A DNA stretch of 64,000 bases. Source: Juglans regia (lineage: Eukaryota; Streptophyta; Magnoliopsida; Fagales; Juglandaceae). The notes under the pieces are model-generated. The model saw only the letters and a program-made list of their open reading frames with translations. It did not search any database and was not told the DNA's origin. A program made the position numbers and the translations under genes. The stretch spans positions 9,190,273 to 9,254,272 of the forward strand of contig NC_049914.1 in assembly GCF_001411555.2 (NCBI RefSeq). Reading direction: 5' to 3'. Every line of letters begins with the position of its first letter. Position 1 is the stretch's first letter. Of the stretch, positions 23,500 to 35,478 are shown in pieces.

Positions 23500-26400
23500 C
23501 AAATTGACATGTTGTGATAAAGTTGATTGGGTCCAACCCATTGAAAATCTATCACCAATAATAAGGGAATAGATAAAACCAACAAATAAGGTAAGGAAAA
23601 TATAAACTGAAAGAAGTTTACATAGACTCTTAAAAGAAAAATACATCATTAGGTAGGTAGGACTTCACTCCGAGGAAGGAAATAACTTCTATAAAAAGAG
23701 GAGGTCTCTACAAAGGGAGATTACTCTCGACGACTTCTCTACACACAAACTTTACCATGCACAATGACTTCAAAGGATTTTCTCTCAAGTGAGACATCAT
23801 TTCCAACCTCTTCAAACCCTAAATTGTTTCATTGTATTAAGAGATACGTAAGGACATGAGAGATTGTAAATCGCTCATTATAGTGGATTTTGTCCCCAAA
23901 ACACCCTGTGTACGTAGGCTTTTATGCCGAACTACATAAACTTTTGTGTCTCTCTATTTATTTTTATTTGTTTATTTATTATTTATTTTAATGATGAACG
24001 CAAAGAATATCGTATCGAAACCCGAATCACCATCATGGGCCGAGGATGATTCTTTTCTCCCTTCCGGTCTATCGTGTGATTTTTGACATTAACATGATAA
24101 CATATCTCTTGATGTGATACGTTAGATTATAAATATACTTTTATTGTAAAATAGATAAAACATATCATATGAAGCCATGTTAATGTATGAGTTTACTTTT
24201 ATAGAATCTCTTTATAATTAAAGTATTTCTCATCAAAAAATTATTGAAAAATTATATTTATAAGTTTTCTTAAAAAATAAAATTCTATTATATTAACTGT
24301 ATTAAAAAGTAGGTTCTTTTAACCATGGATAAAGCTCATTTTGACAGGATGAATAGAGAGTTTTACGTGATGGATAAAGCTCATTTTGACAATGTCAACG
24401 ATGGGTGTTTCAAAAAGCAGCAAAGTTTGGTCGTCGTCTCTTACAGTCAGTTGAATCTGGCATTACCTATTGGGAGGTGGGGAATCCAGCAAAACGCTAG
24501 ACTGGGCCAAGCCAACTTTTGTTCGGCTTATCTCTGGAGAAAGAGCATGGGCCAAACTCAAAGAGAGTAAGCCCAGGCTACAAGTCACAACCCACAAAGC
24601 CACAAGTCTTGTGTTTTCCAATACAATTATATAATGCATTCATGCTGTTTTATTACACTATTGGTTAAGTGGGTATGCACTCCAACCCTCAAAATAATCA
24701 GAAGATAATGAAAAAGGAGGCAGTGGAAGATCAGAAGTTTGGCATTATTAGCATCTCTGAGATTCATATGCAAGTTGTTTCCATAAAAAGTTTCTGTAAT
24801 CAGGTAACCATAGCATCATCTTCTTCCCCTTTTCTTTCTTTCTTTCTTTATTTTTCCAATTCTGTTTCTCTCTTTCATCCAAAACCCACAAATAGAGGGG
24901 GAGAGAGAGAGAGAGAGAGAGTTGTCTTCACTATTATGTTTGAATATTCAGTTAAGAGAAGTTTTACAGACATAAAAGGATTTAAATAAAAGTAAATTCA
25001 AGTAACACGATTTCATATGATTCGTTAAATTTAATTTATGATAAAAATAACTTAAAATTTAACACACCCTATTAAACTATATCATTTCATGAGTTTATTT
25101 TTATATAATTTTTTTGTGGCTACAATATTTATCTCTGTACAAATTTAGATCTTACAAACATTAGATAAAACATTGAAAAAGGAATGTCACATATGTGTGT
25201 TAGCATTGGAAAATGATATAAACACAAATTTTGTACATAGTTATCCAATAAAATGTTAATTTTTTTTAATAGTAAATATGCCTAGTCGCAGCAAGCATTG
25301 GAGGGTGCTGCATGTACACGTGGGGCCATAGACAAAGCTTGAAGAGTTAGAAGAGACGACACAAGGCACCGATCGATGGAGTTAGTTGAGAAGGGAGACA
25401 CAAAGACAAAGTACTCCACGGACAGTGTTTGCGTGATGAAATGAAATAGGTCCAAGCTTGTTCACGTGGGAAGCTGCTACGTACGTAGCAGCATTATTGT
25501 GCATACCATCGTCGTTAAGTCTTTTAATTAGAGGATGTCCCGACACGTGCGATATAACCCATGAAGTACCTCCCCAGTCTCCATTGAATAGAAAATTAAA
25601 CATAATATTAATAATAATAATAACTAAGAACAATTCCACTAAGAGTAATAATACTTCACATCATCTATTTTATTATCATCCTTTTATTATCTTATAATAT
25701 TAAAAAAATTGAATAAAATATTATTAAAATATAATTTTTATTTTAAAATTTAAAAAAATTAAATTATTTATTATATTTTAAATAAAAATTTAAAAAATTA
25801 TAATAATTATATAAAATAAGATAGTTTAAACTTTATAACGGCCTAAACATTAACAAAATGATTAGAATATCAATAGTTTTCGTCAATGAATTAATGATAA
25901 TTATTACCCGAAGGAATTACCTTAACTCACGAGTATGGTCTTATCATTTTATAACTTTTTTAGTGTACAATTAATTTAAAAAAAAGTTAGAATATTTTTA
26001 AGCCGATGTGTAGAACACGCTATTCATATAACTTAAATCATAAAATTTAATTTGTAAAATTTAAATATTAAAATTTATCTTATAAATTAAATTATACTAT
26101 ATACATATTTTATTAGATATGTTATATATGACAGTCTGAAAATAATTTTTTTTTAATATTAAACCTCATGAACCACTGTAGAATATAGGGAAGAGTTTAC
26201 TTCTTTAGAGATGGCAAATCGTGTTTTCGAGTCGTATCAACTTATGAATATTCAACTATATATGTTAATTTGAATCTAAGCCGTTAAGTTAAACGTGTTA
26301 AACTTTCAAACTTTAACCCAATCCATTTAGATAACTGGCAATGTCGTGTCATTCATTTTGATAAATTTAATAATTAATTAAAAATATGTTAACACGGCAT

Positions 26401-27340
26401 GACTCATTTAAACTTATTTGTTTCATGTAAATTAGTTGAACATAACGTATAACTCATTTAACTTAATTAACATAATTTCACATAAAAATTAAAATCTATA
26501 TTTATTAATAACTACACTATCTTAAAAATATATATCAATATTTTTCAAATTTTAACATATAATAGAACTAATATTACAAACTATATAATAACAAATATGA
26601 GTATAGATCTAAAATTACAATCTCAATAATAAAACAATAAAAACACATAGATATATTGAGAAATATCAATATTACAACTTAACAATAATAATATTTTAAT
26701 TTTAAAGTAAATTCTAAACGAATCAAAACTGATTAATTTTGTATTAAACAGGTTAATCCATTATTGATCCGTTTATAAATTATATATTAACAGATCAATT
26801 TATTTTAACCTGAAATTATTAACATCTAGTCCAAACTTATTAATTTTGTATCCTATTTATTTTAAATTTACTGGTCGTATTATATATTGCGACCACTAAT
26901 TTTATTGAAAAATGTTACTTTGCTTCTCTATTTTATCCACTCAATTTGATTGCTGGTTAAAAAAAATTTTTTTATTTTATTTAGTGATTAAAGAAGTGAT
27001 TTTAAATTTATTAGTATATTTTTTTATTTTTTTAAAATATTTAAATGTATTAAAAAATTTAAAAAAATAAAAATAAAAAAAACACTAAATAGATCAATCT
27101 AATAATAAGAGTGAAACGACTGAATATCCCCGCTCAATTTTATTTACCATGAAAGGATAATGTACTTTAGTCTGGGAAGCCAATGAGGACAAAGCACTGA
27201 GCTTGGTACAGCAATTTGTATACAGACTTCCAAGTACAATTATCGAAAAATCTATGCACAATTTTAACAGTACTATACAACACTACTGACGCGTCCCACG
27301 GGCGGAATAATTTTTACCTTCACCTTCTTGTCTTAAAAAG
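23500..27340. other. AT-rich intergenic region
   Basis: No gene is recognised. Visible items are a 45-bp-spaced direct repeat of ATGGATAAAGCTCATTTTGACA (24325 and 24370, 22 bp each), a GA microsatellite (about 24899-24921), and long A/T-only stretches (25640-25850, 26900-27090) that look like decayed MITE or retroelement interiors. None has termini I can define. Confidence 0.45.
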
Positions 27341-27351
27341 TCACACTACGT

Positions 27352-27359
27352 CCACGTGG
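27352..27359. promoter_or_regulatory. Palindromic G-box (CCACGTGG) upstream of FLA4-like gene
   Basis: A CACGTG core lies about 340 bp upstream of the start codon at 27692. Such cores bind bZIP/bHLH factors in plants; whether this one is used is unknown. Confidence 0.4.
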
Positions 27360-27593
27360 CTCCAATCACTAGCCTCCCCTTTATCCCTTCCCTTCCCTTT
27401 CCTTTTCTTTCCTTCGGCTCTAGTTTGCTTGAGCGAAGAATATCCAACCCAAAAAGAAAAGGAGAACCAAAAAAAAAAAAAAATTGACTATAGCAACATC
27501 AGCATAGTCATCAACAAGATCATCCGGATCATCTTCATCGTCCATCAAACATCATTCTCTCTCACACTCCTCCACTCACTCCCTAACCCACCA

Positions 27594-27617
27594 CTCTCTC
27601 TCTCTCTCTCTCTCTCT
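27594..27617 (+). repeat. (CT)12 microsatellite in probable 5' UTR
   Basis: A pure CT tract about 75 bp upstream of the FLA4-like start, within a pyrimidine-rich leader. CT-rich leaders are common near plant transcription starts. Confidence 0.8.
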
Positions 27618-27691
27618 GCTGCTGCTTCTAGGCAGTGCTGTTAATCTAATCACTACAGAAGGAGAGAGTAGAAGAAGAATCCCTCAGAATA

Positions 27692-28966
27692 ATGGCTATT
27701 TTATATGACATTCCCCTTGTTACACCTCTAGCGGTCCTCTATTTACTCCTCCTATCTCCGGCACCACCCCCTGTCCTCGCCTTTAACATCACAGCCCTTC
27801 TCTCATCCATCCCGGAGCTATCCTCCTTCGCATCCCTTGTCTCCACCACCATCTCCTCCGATCTCTCCCACCGCACCTCCCTCACGCTCCTCGCCATCCC
27901 TAACCCTTATATCTCCTCCTCCGACCTTCTCACGCGCCGCCTCTCTTCCACCTCTCTCGCCGACGTCCTCCGCTACCATGTCCTCCTACAGTACCTCTCC
28001 TGGTCCGACCTCCAGAAGATCCCATCCTCCGGGGTCCTCGTTACAACTCTCTTCCAGACCACCGGTCGCGCCACCAGCAACTACGGCTCCGTCAACATCA
28101 CCCGCAACCCTTCCAACGGCGTCGTCTCGATCCACTCCCCGGCTCCTTACTCCCCCTCCAACGCCACCGTTCTCTCCCTCGTCAAGACCCTTCCCTATAA
28201 TGTCACCATCTTGGCAGTCAATTCCCTCCTCGTCCCCTACAACTCCGATCTAGTCGCCTCCGAGTCCCGCCCGCCTCTGGGGCTCAACATCACAAAGGCA
28301 TTGATCGACGCCAGCAACTTCAACGTCGCTGCTTCGATGCTGGCGGCCTCGGGCGTCGTGGAGGAGTTCGAGGCCGACGAGGGCGGTGCTGGGATCACGC
28401 TCTTCGTCCCGACCGACACCGCTTTCGCCGATCTTCCGACGACGGTGAGGCTTCAGTCTCTGCCAGCAGATAAGAAAGCGGTTGTCTTGAAGTTCCACGT
28501 GCTCCATTCCTACTACCCATTAGGTTCTTTGGAGTCGATTGTGAACCCGGTCCAGCCCACATTGGCCACCGAGGCCATGGGAGCTGGGAGCTTCACCCTC
28601 AACATTTCGAGGGTTAATGGGTCGGTTGCGATTGATACTGGGATTGTTCAGGCGTCAGTGACTCAGACCGTGTTCGATCAGAACCCGGTGGCCATCTTCG
28701 GGGTCTCGGAAGTGCTGTTGCCAAGGGAGGTATTCGGGAAAGGCCCTCCGGTGAATGCCAAACCTGGAAGCCCCGTAATGGCAGGTGCCCAACCGCCCGA
28801 GAGCACGTCTTCACCCGAGAATTCTCCGGGCCTGAATGGCCCGCCCTCGCACCTTTCGTCTCCGCCAGGTTTCCGCCAAGAAATCACATCGGAAGCGGCC
28901 ATTGCTGGTGGTCTTCGGAGCTTGGTACTCGCTATGTTTTGTATAGGATTGTATGTAGTCGTATGA
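27692..28966 (+). CDS. FLA4: Fasciclin-like arabinogalactan protein, FLA4/SOS5 type
   Basis: An intronless 424-residue ORF, close to the roughly 420 residues of Arabidopsis FLA4. Residues 1-30 form a hydrophobic signal peptide. Two FAS1 domains follow (about 30-180 and 195-345); the second has a TLFVPTDTAF block and a VLKFHVLHSYY block. Several N-glycosylation sequons (NIT, NVT, NAT, NIS, NGS) are present. Residues 350-400 are Pro/Ser/Ala-rich with SP and AP dipeptides suited to arabinogalactan glycosylation, and the C-terminus is a hydrophobic GPI-anchor signal. FLA4/SOS5 acts at the plasma membrane and cell wall in root growth, salt tolerance and seed-coat mucilage in Arabidopsis; assignment to this subgroup is from conserved segments such as AASGVVEEF and GSLESIVNPVQPTLATE. 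The coding region is much more GC-rich than its surroundings. Confidence 0.92.
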   Translation: MAILYDIPLVTPLAVLYLLLLSPAPPPVLAFNITALLSSIPELSSFASLVSTTISSDLSHRTSLTLLAIPNPYISSSDLLTRRLSSTSLADVLRYHVLLQYLSWSDLQKIPSSGVLVTTLFQTTGRATSNYGSVNITRNPSNGVVSIHSPAPYSPSNATVLSLVKTLPYNVTILAVNSLLVPYNSDLVASESRPPLGLNITKALIDASNFNVAASMLAASGVVEEFEADEGGAGITLFVPTDTAFADLPTTVRLQSLPADKKAVVLKFHVLHSYYPLGSLESIVNPVQPTLATEAMGAGSFTLNISRVNGSVAIDTGIVQASVTQTVFDQNPVAIFGVSEVLLPREVFGKGPPVNAKPGSPVMAGAQPPESTSSPENSPGLNGPPSHLSSPPGFRQEITSEAAIAGGLRSLVLAMFCIGLYVVV

Positions 28967-30405
28967 GATTAATTATTTATTTTGCCTCATAATTATTGGA
29001 TTTTTTTTTCTTACACACGGTGAATTAAATTGGCAAATTGGGATGCACAAGCAGCCTGATTTCTCAAATTTTCCTTCTTATTGAATATCAATTGTGTTAG
29101 TCTTACAATAATTTATGTCAAACAGCACCAATTTTGTTTCCAGAACATGCAATTTTGTTGTTGTAATTTGTAAATGCCATTAAATTTCAGATAATGCTAT
29201 CCATTCTGTTGTGCCCAAATAAATCCCTGCTCTGATATTGAAAATTGCCTTTAAAGTCTGGAACTTGATTGCCATTTCCGTTCCGGTCTCCTTTAATTGC
29301 TCCTTTTTTCTGTTGCACTTGCATGCAGTAACCGATGAGAAAGTAGTGACTGATCACAGAAAAGTGTTTAAACCCTTCAAGCATTCTAAATAGAACTGGC
29401 GTTTCAATGTATATGAAAATGAAAAATTCTGAATCTCGGAAGAGTGAAGTAAAAAGTCCAGAGATTCGGGTTTTTTTATTTTTTTTCCTGGGCACAGGGA
29501 TTTGGGGTTATAGACTTGTAGAAGTAGAACGATCAATTTGCAGAGACTTTAGCCTTTTTCTTCTCCTAAGAAAGTCAGGATAAAGCTTCCCTCTTTGCCC
29601 TCATCAGCTCCTTCCAGAACAACCGAAACCACAATTTTTCGGCCGCTCTTCCTCCTATTAAGATTAGGGATTTTTTACATTGTCAAACTAGAAGAGTAGT
29701 GTACCATACTGCGGTGGTGAAAGCGCTTTTTTCATTAATTTTTTCTGAGCTTTATCAGCGGCCAAACACAGCCTCGTCTTCCCTGCGATGCAGGCAGTCT
29801 CGAGGAAATACTTCGTTTATCTGAGCGTCTCGATTGCTGTTAGAAACTCCACTGATCTTAATGGTATGGCCTCGTTAATTGTACAAGAAAGGGGTGGGCA
29901 TTTTGGTCAAAGCAAACGAAGCAATTCTACCATTTTGCTAGATTTTAAGTGCTGGTGGGGGCAAAGTAATTAGTGTACGAAAATGGATTACAGATGGCAG
30001 GGTATTCCGGTGGCCCCACAAATGGATGGTCGTGATCATGGACAAGTTCGATAGATCTTTCGTGCATTTCTATGGCGGTCGACGTTTTGATTGCACTGCC
30101 ACAGAACAGTGTACGGTCGGATCTAGGGTGACTGTTTGGGTCAGTGGAATCTGCTGTGTGAGTGCTCAGATGCCAGTTGATGTGCCATATGGATGATTCT
30201 TGCCCTTTTTGATACATCTCACAGTAATGGCCCTAATCAAATTCCAGCAGCTTTGAAACTCTTTTTCTGGTACCAAAAGTTGAGAAAGTTGATCGGTAAA
30301 GCCTGATTAGGCGATGATAAAAAGCCCCTTCATCTCAGCAGGTTTGTTAATAAGCTTGTCAAGAATATGAATGGGTCTCTAGGATGTGGTCCATTTTCAT
30401 TGTAT
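28967..30405. other. Intergenic downstream of FLA4-like gene
   Basis: The first 200-300 bases probably contain the 3' UTR. Short open frames on both strands (29187-29536, 29945-30217) have no family resemblance I can recognise. No repeat is identified. Confidence 0.4.
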
Positions 30406-30410
30406 AAAAA

Positions 30411-30588
30411 AGAGTAATTATATATACACACAACATATTTTTATAATATATTTTATAATAATATTATAAGATGAAGATATTTTTATAAAATAATGTTACT
30501 TTTATAAAATATTTTATAAAAATATCTCTCATTTAAAATTCAGTTACGTTAAAGTGTTGTAAAAAATATTGTGTATAAATCATTTTCT
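30411..30588. mobile_element. MITE (family with ATACAxAA ends)
   Basis: The two ends are imperfect inverted repeats: the left AGAGTAATTATATATACACA and the reverse complement of the right AGAAAATGATTTATACACAA. The interior is A/T-rich with internal palindromes. A relative lies at about 61670-61843. Confidence 0.5.
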
Positions 30589-30796
30589 TATAAAAAAAAA
30601 CTTTTTTTTTTATGCCACATCAAATAAATATAAATAATTTTTTTTACATCATCTTTAAATGGATAATTAAAAAGATAATGAATAATACCGCAGGTGATCA
30701 AGTTCTTAGGTGAGAAAAAATATTTTTAAGAATTAGATTTGTAGAATGGATTGATATATTCCATTTTGTTTTTGTCAAAAACAGAACTAATTTTTT

Positions 30797-30975
30797 AGTA
30801 ATATTACGTATAGTTGTGAAGTGCACAAGTACCATGTAGTCGCTTTGAAAAAGAGTGGAATCTATTATTAAAAAATTAAAATTTTTTTTTTTTCATGTAG
30901 GTCCAGTATGTATTCACTTTTTTTAAAGTAATTATGCGGCACTTACACACTCATGATTATAACTATCATTTTTTA
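30797..30975. mobile_element. MITE (family with CGTAAGTxxCG ends), copy 1
   Basis: About 180 bp with subterminal inverted repeats around GTGAAGTGCACAAGTACC on the left and the complement of GCACTTACACACTCATGA on the right. The same arrangement and interior (ATTATTAAAAAATTAA) recur at 31606-31784 and 63247-63424. Confidence 0.55.
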
Positions 30976-31372
30976 TTTGAAAGACGATGGATGATCTTGT
31001 CGTCTACGAGAAGGAACAATTCATATAAAGAAGGCTTACAAGAGTGGTGGAGATGGTTGTTGGTCACAATCCCTTGCTAACACCTTCCCACGCCCTTGTC
31101 CCATGTCTGCCTGTACTTGGCGAACGGACAGGTGCGGATTGTCGAAACCACCATTTGATCCCCACCCAATCCAAAATCAAACACCAAATCCAAACTGAAA
31201 ATGAGCTGAACTCGGCTTGTGCACATCCAAATTTCGGATGTGCACGAATCTATGAGCATTTGTGCCCATCCAAACCCAAGACAGCTGATATGGGTCCGTG
31301 CAAATCTAGATTGGACAACCCATACGGTGGCCGTCCAAGGTCACTCCGGTGGTGTCTCTTTTTTTTTTTACT

Positions 31373-31391
31373 ATTATTATTATTATTATTA
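31373..31391 (+). repeat. (ATT)n microsatellite
   Basis: A short ATT tandem repeat next to a T run and TA-rich sequence, just left of the repeated segment that starts at about 31457. Confidence 0.7.
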
Positions 31392-31605
31392 ATATATATA
31401 TTTATATTTTTGTATTTTAAATTTATAATTTTAACAATGTAAAAACTATATGTATATGTATATATATGTATGTATGATGTGCCCTTTTATGATTGGTTAT
31501 GATGTGGCAGGTATGTGCCATGTCAGTTTTTCTGTCATTGAACTAAACAGAGTTTGAATGGTGAGGTCTTTTTGAAACAGGTATCTAACTCTTTAAACCA
31601 CTAAT

Positions 31606-31784
31606 AAAGAGTAATGTTATATATAATCGTGAAGTGCGTAAGTATCGTATAATTATTTTGAAAAATAATGAGGTATATTATTAAAAAATTAATTTTTTTC
31701 ATGTATATCTCATGTTTATTAATTTATTTTCAAAATAATTATGCGTTGCTTGCGTACTTACGACTGCAACTATCATTTCTCTTT
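31606..31784. mobile_element. MITE (family with CGTAAGTxxCG ends), copy 2
   Basis: The left end AAAGAGTAATGTTATATATA matches the reverse complement of the right end AAAGAGAAATGATAGTTGCA imperfectly. The subterminal parts (GCGTAAGTATCG against CGTAAGTACGC) and TAATTATTTTGAAAA also pair. There is no coding capacity. Confidence 0.6.
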
Positions 31785-31919
31785 AAAAAAAATCCAACTC
31801 ATAGAGGGATCAAAAAGATAATTTTTCCAAATCAAAATATAGGCCTAAACAATTAGGAAAAAAATTTAATATTCAACCCTAAAATTTGTTCCCAAAAAAA
31901 AAATAAACATATAAAGAAT

Positions 31920-32150
31920 AGAATAATGATAGGTTTATTACTTCCTACCACTCCTTTAATACTCTATAGTATATTTGAAATTTTTATTATTTTCTTTTAA
32001 GTAACTTTTTAACATCCTTAATCATTAAAAAAAAATTTAAAAAATATATAATTTCACTAATAGTCACTTCTTTAACCATTAAGTAAAAGAAAAAAAAAAT
32101 AAAAAGAGTAATAAATGAGTGATAGGAAGTAATAAGCTTATTATTATTCT
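31920..32150. mobile_element. MITE with 34-bp imperfect TIRs and 7-bp target duplication
   Basis: The ends AGAATAATGATAGGTTTATT (left) and AGAATAATAATAAGCTTATT (right, reverse complement) continue into a shared TACTTCC block and match at about 29 of 34 positions. AAAGAAT flanks both sides (31913-31919 and 32151-32157). A 7-8 bp duplication fits hAT-type elements best, but this is inference. A second 231-bp copy is at 63560-63790. Confidence 0.7.
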
Positions 32151-32364
32151 AAAGAATATGCTTTGTAGGCCCACTAAAGTAAGTTTTAATCTTGATCTAT
32201 TGGGTGGTGGTGGTGATAATGTTGGGTCCCCGATGGTGACAATTCTCGTCATTTTAAAGTGCACAGCTGTTGCCGATAGGTTCAGCCCATTTGAACAACC
32301 AGATCGGACCTTTGGGCTTACCCCTTCCCCCCCAGCTTGCACCGTATTGACTCCAATCTCGAAC

Positions 32365-35225
32365 ATCACCATCAGGAAAATTCCACCACCCAACATTGTT
32401 TTCAATCTATTATTAATAATGGGAATTCTTTTTCTCATTATCCTCTTAAAATTGCTGAAGTTTCATATTTTATTACAACATTTTGACTATGTCTACCTTT
32501 TTCTTAAGTTCAGATCCTGCAAAAGACAAGAAGCCGAAGGGAAACAAACAGCCTAGATGCACGTGTATTTGCCCCACCATAGCGTCCAAGGTCAATTGCA
32601 ACTACTCTGCTCTTTCTCGTCACTTCGATTTACAAAGGAAACATGCACAGAATTTACAAATGGCAGGCAGCCATGCACAAAATTGCCAATCTAAACGTAG
32701 AAGTACGGAATCAAGGAAAAAGGCATGCATGCATGCAGCTTAAGGGATGATGACGAGGATGAGCAGATTGTTGAGTTGGATGGAGCTTGGTCAATAAATG
32801 TAGGTTACGTACACGTTGATCAAGTGCTAGTTAATGGTAATAGGACCCCAACTGTTATTTCCATGTTTTAAAAGTCAAGGGCCCTAGCTAGTTTGAAATC
32901 TGAGCACCATTCTCATAAATTCATCTGAATTTTGAAAAATGGGCTATCTTTCTCGATTCAGATCAGTTTTGAAAGTACTGGCAGATACATTTAATTGGCT
33001 GCAAAGTTTAGGAACTTGTACGTACAAACTCCCTTCAAACCCCACCCCCCAACGCCAATATGTAGCTGTTTGCTTGCAGAAATATCTTTGATACACGATT
33101 AGTTTGAGGTCAAAATTCATTAGTTGACCAATAAAACGTGTATAAAACCAAACCAAATAACAACAAATCGACCACGTAATTGTCGCTTCACAATTTTGAC
33201 TATTCAAATATCACAAAAACCTATGTGGCCTGCCACAAACCCAATTTTCAACGGCTGATGATCAAAGCATGGCCGGAGTAGGTGTGAGAGAGAGAGAGAG
33301 ACTTCAGTGAGGATGTAATTCTTTTTTGGAAAATGCTAGGTACAGGCGCTTTATCGCACCCATCCCGCAGACTAAGCACACATGACGTCAGTTTTAATTT
33401 TTTTTTATATTAAAAATAAATACAAAAGAAGAAGAAGAAGAAGTCGTTATCGGAAAGAAAGAGCTAGGAAGAGTAATAAGTAACACCGTATATTTTCATT
33501 ACATTGGCATACATGAAGAAAAAACCATAAACTGGAATTGTCACTGTTCTCTTTCTCTTTCCCTTCCCCCCTCCCCTCCCCTCCCCTCTCATTCTTCCAT
33601 AGCTGGTTGTGCTTTGCTGGTAATCGGTGAAGTCAAATCTGTATTTTTGAAAAAAAAAATATAAAAAAGGCAAAAGAACATATGGGTTTTGGAGAAAAAA
33701 AAAAAAAAATTAAATTTAGTAAATCTTGAGAAAGGTGAAGCTGAATCTCTCGTCTTGGAAAAAAATCAAAATGGGATGTAAGTTAATCTTACAAGTTCTC
33801 AACTTAGAATCTCAAGTATATAGTTCAAGTTTTGTTTTGTTCGCTTTCAAAAATTAGTAAGTTATTGCTGTAAAGATCGTTTCAATTTCTATAATTTCTA
33901 CAAGTGTGAGCATCTTATTGCCTGAACTTAATATTTAAAGGATATTTTTATAAAAGCATTCATGATTCTAAAATCTAAATTTTGTTGTCGCTAGAGACCC
34001 AAATTGAACACTTAAACAAAGCATTTCAGAGAGAGATTTGGGCTTTTTTTTTTTTTTTTTTTTGTGGGAGAGATTTTGTAGGAGTTTTGTCTTCCTCTTT
34101 AATGGAGAGATTTTGCGAGAAAAATTTGTGGTTTTGGCAGGAGCTTCGTCTTCCTCTTTAATGGAAGAAAATGACTTTCTGATTCACAATATCTACGAGG
34201 GAGGGGTAAATGGAAAAAAAAAAAAAGGGTGAACATGAACTCTCATTGATGATTAAATCCAGAACCATTCCCTTTTTTTTTTTTTTCTACCATATTCCTA
34301 AACACACAAAAAAAAGGCCTTCAAGGTCAAGTTTGATATGAGAGAGAAAGAAGAGGATACACACGTATATATAGTAGGAGATGTTTCAGGAATTCACAGC
34401 AAAGCGTTGCTGTCAAAGTTGGCGAAAATATAAGGAGTTCGTCCAAGATGTGGACGGCATGCAAAGAGTGCAGAAAAATGGCCATAAGTGGTTTCTAATT
34501 AAATTGATAGTGGAAAGTGGTGGTGGTACTGGTGGTGATTGATAGCCAATGACAGTGACCATGGTGGCTTTATAAATAAATTACATGACCACCTTCCTTC
34601 CTTCTGAGTCAAAGTATCTGGATTGTGTTTGCTCAATGGCTGGCACTTCTATTCTTTACTCTCTACTTAAGATTTAAAACTCTCTCTTCAACGCTTCCTA
34701 TTATTATTTTTTATGTTATTTTTTGCTGGTTTCTTTTACTTATTTCAAGATTATGTTCATTTCATGTCTACAAAGTTGCAAGTTCTACATCCTTTTTGTA
34801 GCTTCAACAAATCCAGTACTCCAAAGTTCTAAATTTCATGTACAGGCTAAAAGTATTGGCTGTGATCCCAAACTTAGCCTAAACTCCATGCATGCTAAAA
34901 GATTCATAATTACTTTTTCCTTGAAATATTTCTGTTTTCTTTTGAATTGTCATAAATATACAACTCTCGCTTAAACTCTTTGTAAAAATGTAGACTCTAC
35001 ATAATAAAATTATTATTTTTATACTATTTCATGGTGAAATCCATCTTTTTATAAAGGATTTGCGCGAGGCTAATATATTTGAAACTTGCGCAAAACATTA
35101 CACAAAAATATTGATTTTGCACCCCCAAGAAAACATTTTATATATAATGTTAACCCCAAAGTTGAAAATTCTAGTTCCACACCAGGCATGCACCAAGGGC
35201 AAAAAATATCAGAAAACTATTGTCT
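32365..35225. other. Intergenic, no gene recognised
   Basis: Includes GA repeats (about 33285-33301), a GAA run (33427-33442), a C/T-rich stretch (33545-33590), and a 59-bp-spaced tandem duplication containing TCTTCCTCTTTAATGGA (34090 and 34149). No coding gene, RNA gene or TE terminus is recognisable. Confidence 0.4.
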
Positions 35226-35440
35226 TATTAATATAGAAGATCTGGATACACCAACAACTACTACTGCAGAGGCACCGTAGGCATTGTATAGCATTGTAAA
35301 ATCTGTTTTTTGTCTCAAGTTGTGTAATAGAATTTATTCCTTCTGTTTTCTGGAATATTGTACAGAACATCATGTATATATATACCCTTAACAGTATAAT
35401 GGGAATGCACTGAGAATTCAAAGAATATCTTATTCTATTA
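35226..35440 (+). repeat. Copia 5' LTR
   Basis: 215 bp, starting TATTAATATAG and ending TTCTATTA. It contains a TGTATATATATACCC stretch near 35371 that could serve as the promoter. It differs from the 3' LTR at three positions (about 35330, 35366 and 35421). Confidence 0.95.
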
Positions 35441-35456
35441 TGGTATCAGAGCAACC
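35441..35456 (+). promoter_or_regulatory. Primer-binding site for initiator tRNA-Met
   Basis: TGGTATCAGAGCAACC starts directly at the LTR edge. TGGTATCAGAGC is complementary to the 3' end of plant initiator tRNA-Met, the usual minus-strand primer of Copia elements. Confidence 0.9.
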
Positions 35457-35478
35457 ACGACTAATCGTCCTCTGATCC

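Larger units (their letters stand above)
31457..32364 (+). repeat. Copy A of a 0.9-kb direct repeat
   Basis: Collinear and nearly identical with 63083-64000 in the same orientation, starting at a TATATGTATGTATGATGTGCC junction. The two copies share both MITEs inside. A localized difference occurs near 31600, where copy B instead has a CACGTGTACACGTG stretch. Copy B runs off the window end, so the repeat is at least this long. Confidence 0.9.

Noticed and set aside
24325..24570. 81-codon ORF with a repeated MDKAHFD start
   Set aside because: The repeat is a 45-bp-spaced duplication; the remainder has no family resemblance and no conserved gene features.
27837..28253. 138-codon Ser/Pro-rich frame overlapping FLA4
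   Set aside because: It is the +1 shifted reading of the FAS1 coding sequence, with no independent start context.
28237..28902. Long open frames antisense to the FLA4-like gene
   Set aside because: They are shadows of a GC-rich coding region; composition explains the lack of stops and no domain is visible.
31044..31442. 132-codon ORF ending in a hydrophobic stretch
   Set aside because: The hydrophobic tail is the translation of a T run and an ATT microsatellite; no other evidence of a gene.
35441..35456. Possible tRNA gene (matches tRNA-Met 3' end)
   Set aside because: It is only the primer-binding site next to the Copia LTR; no cloverleaf can be built.
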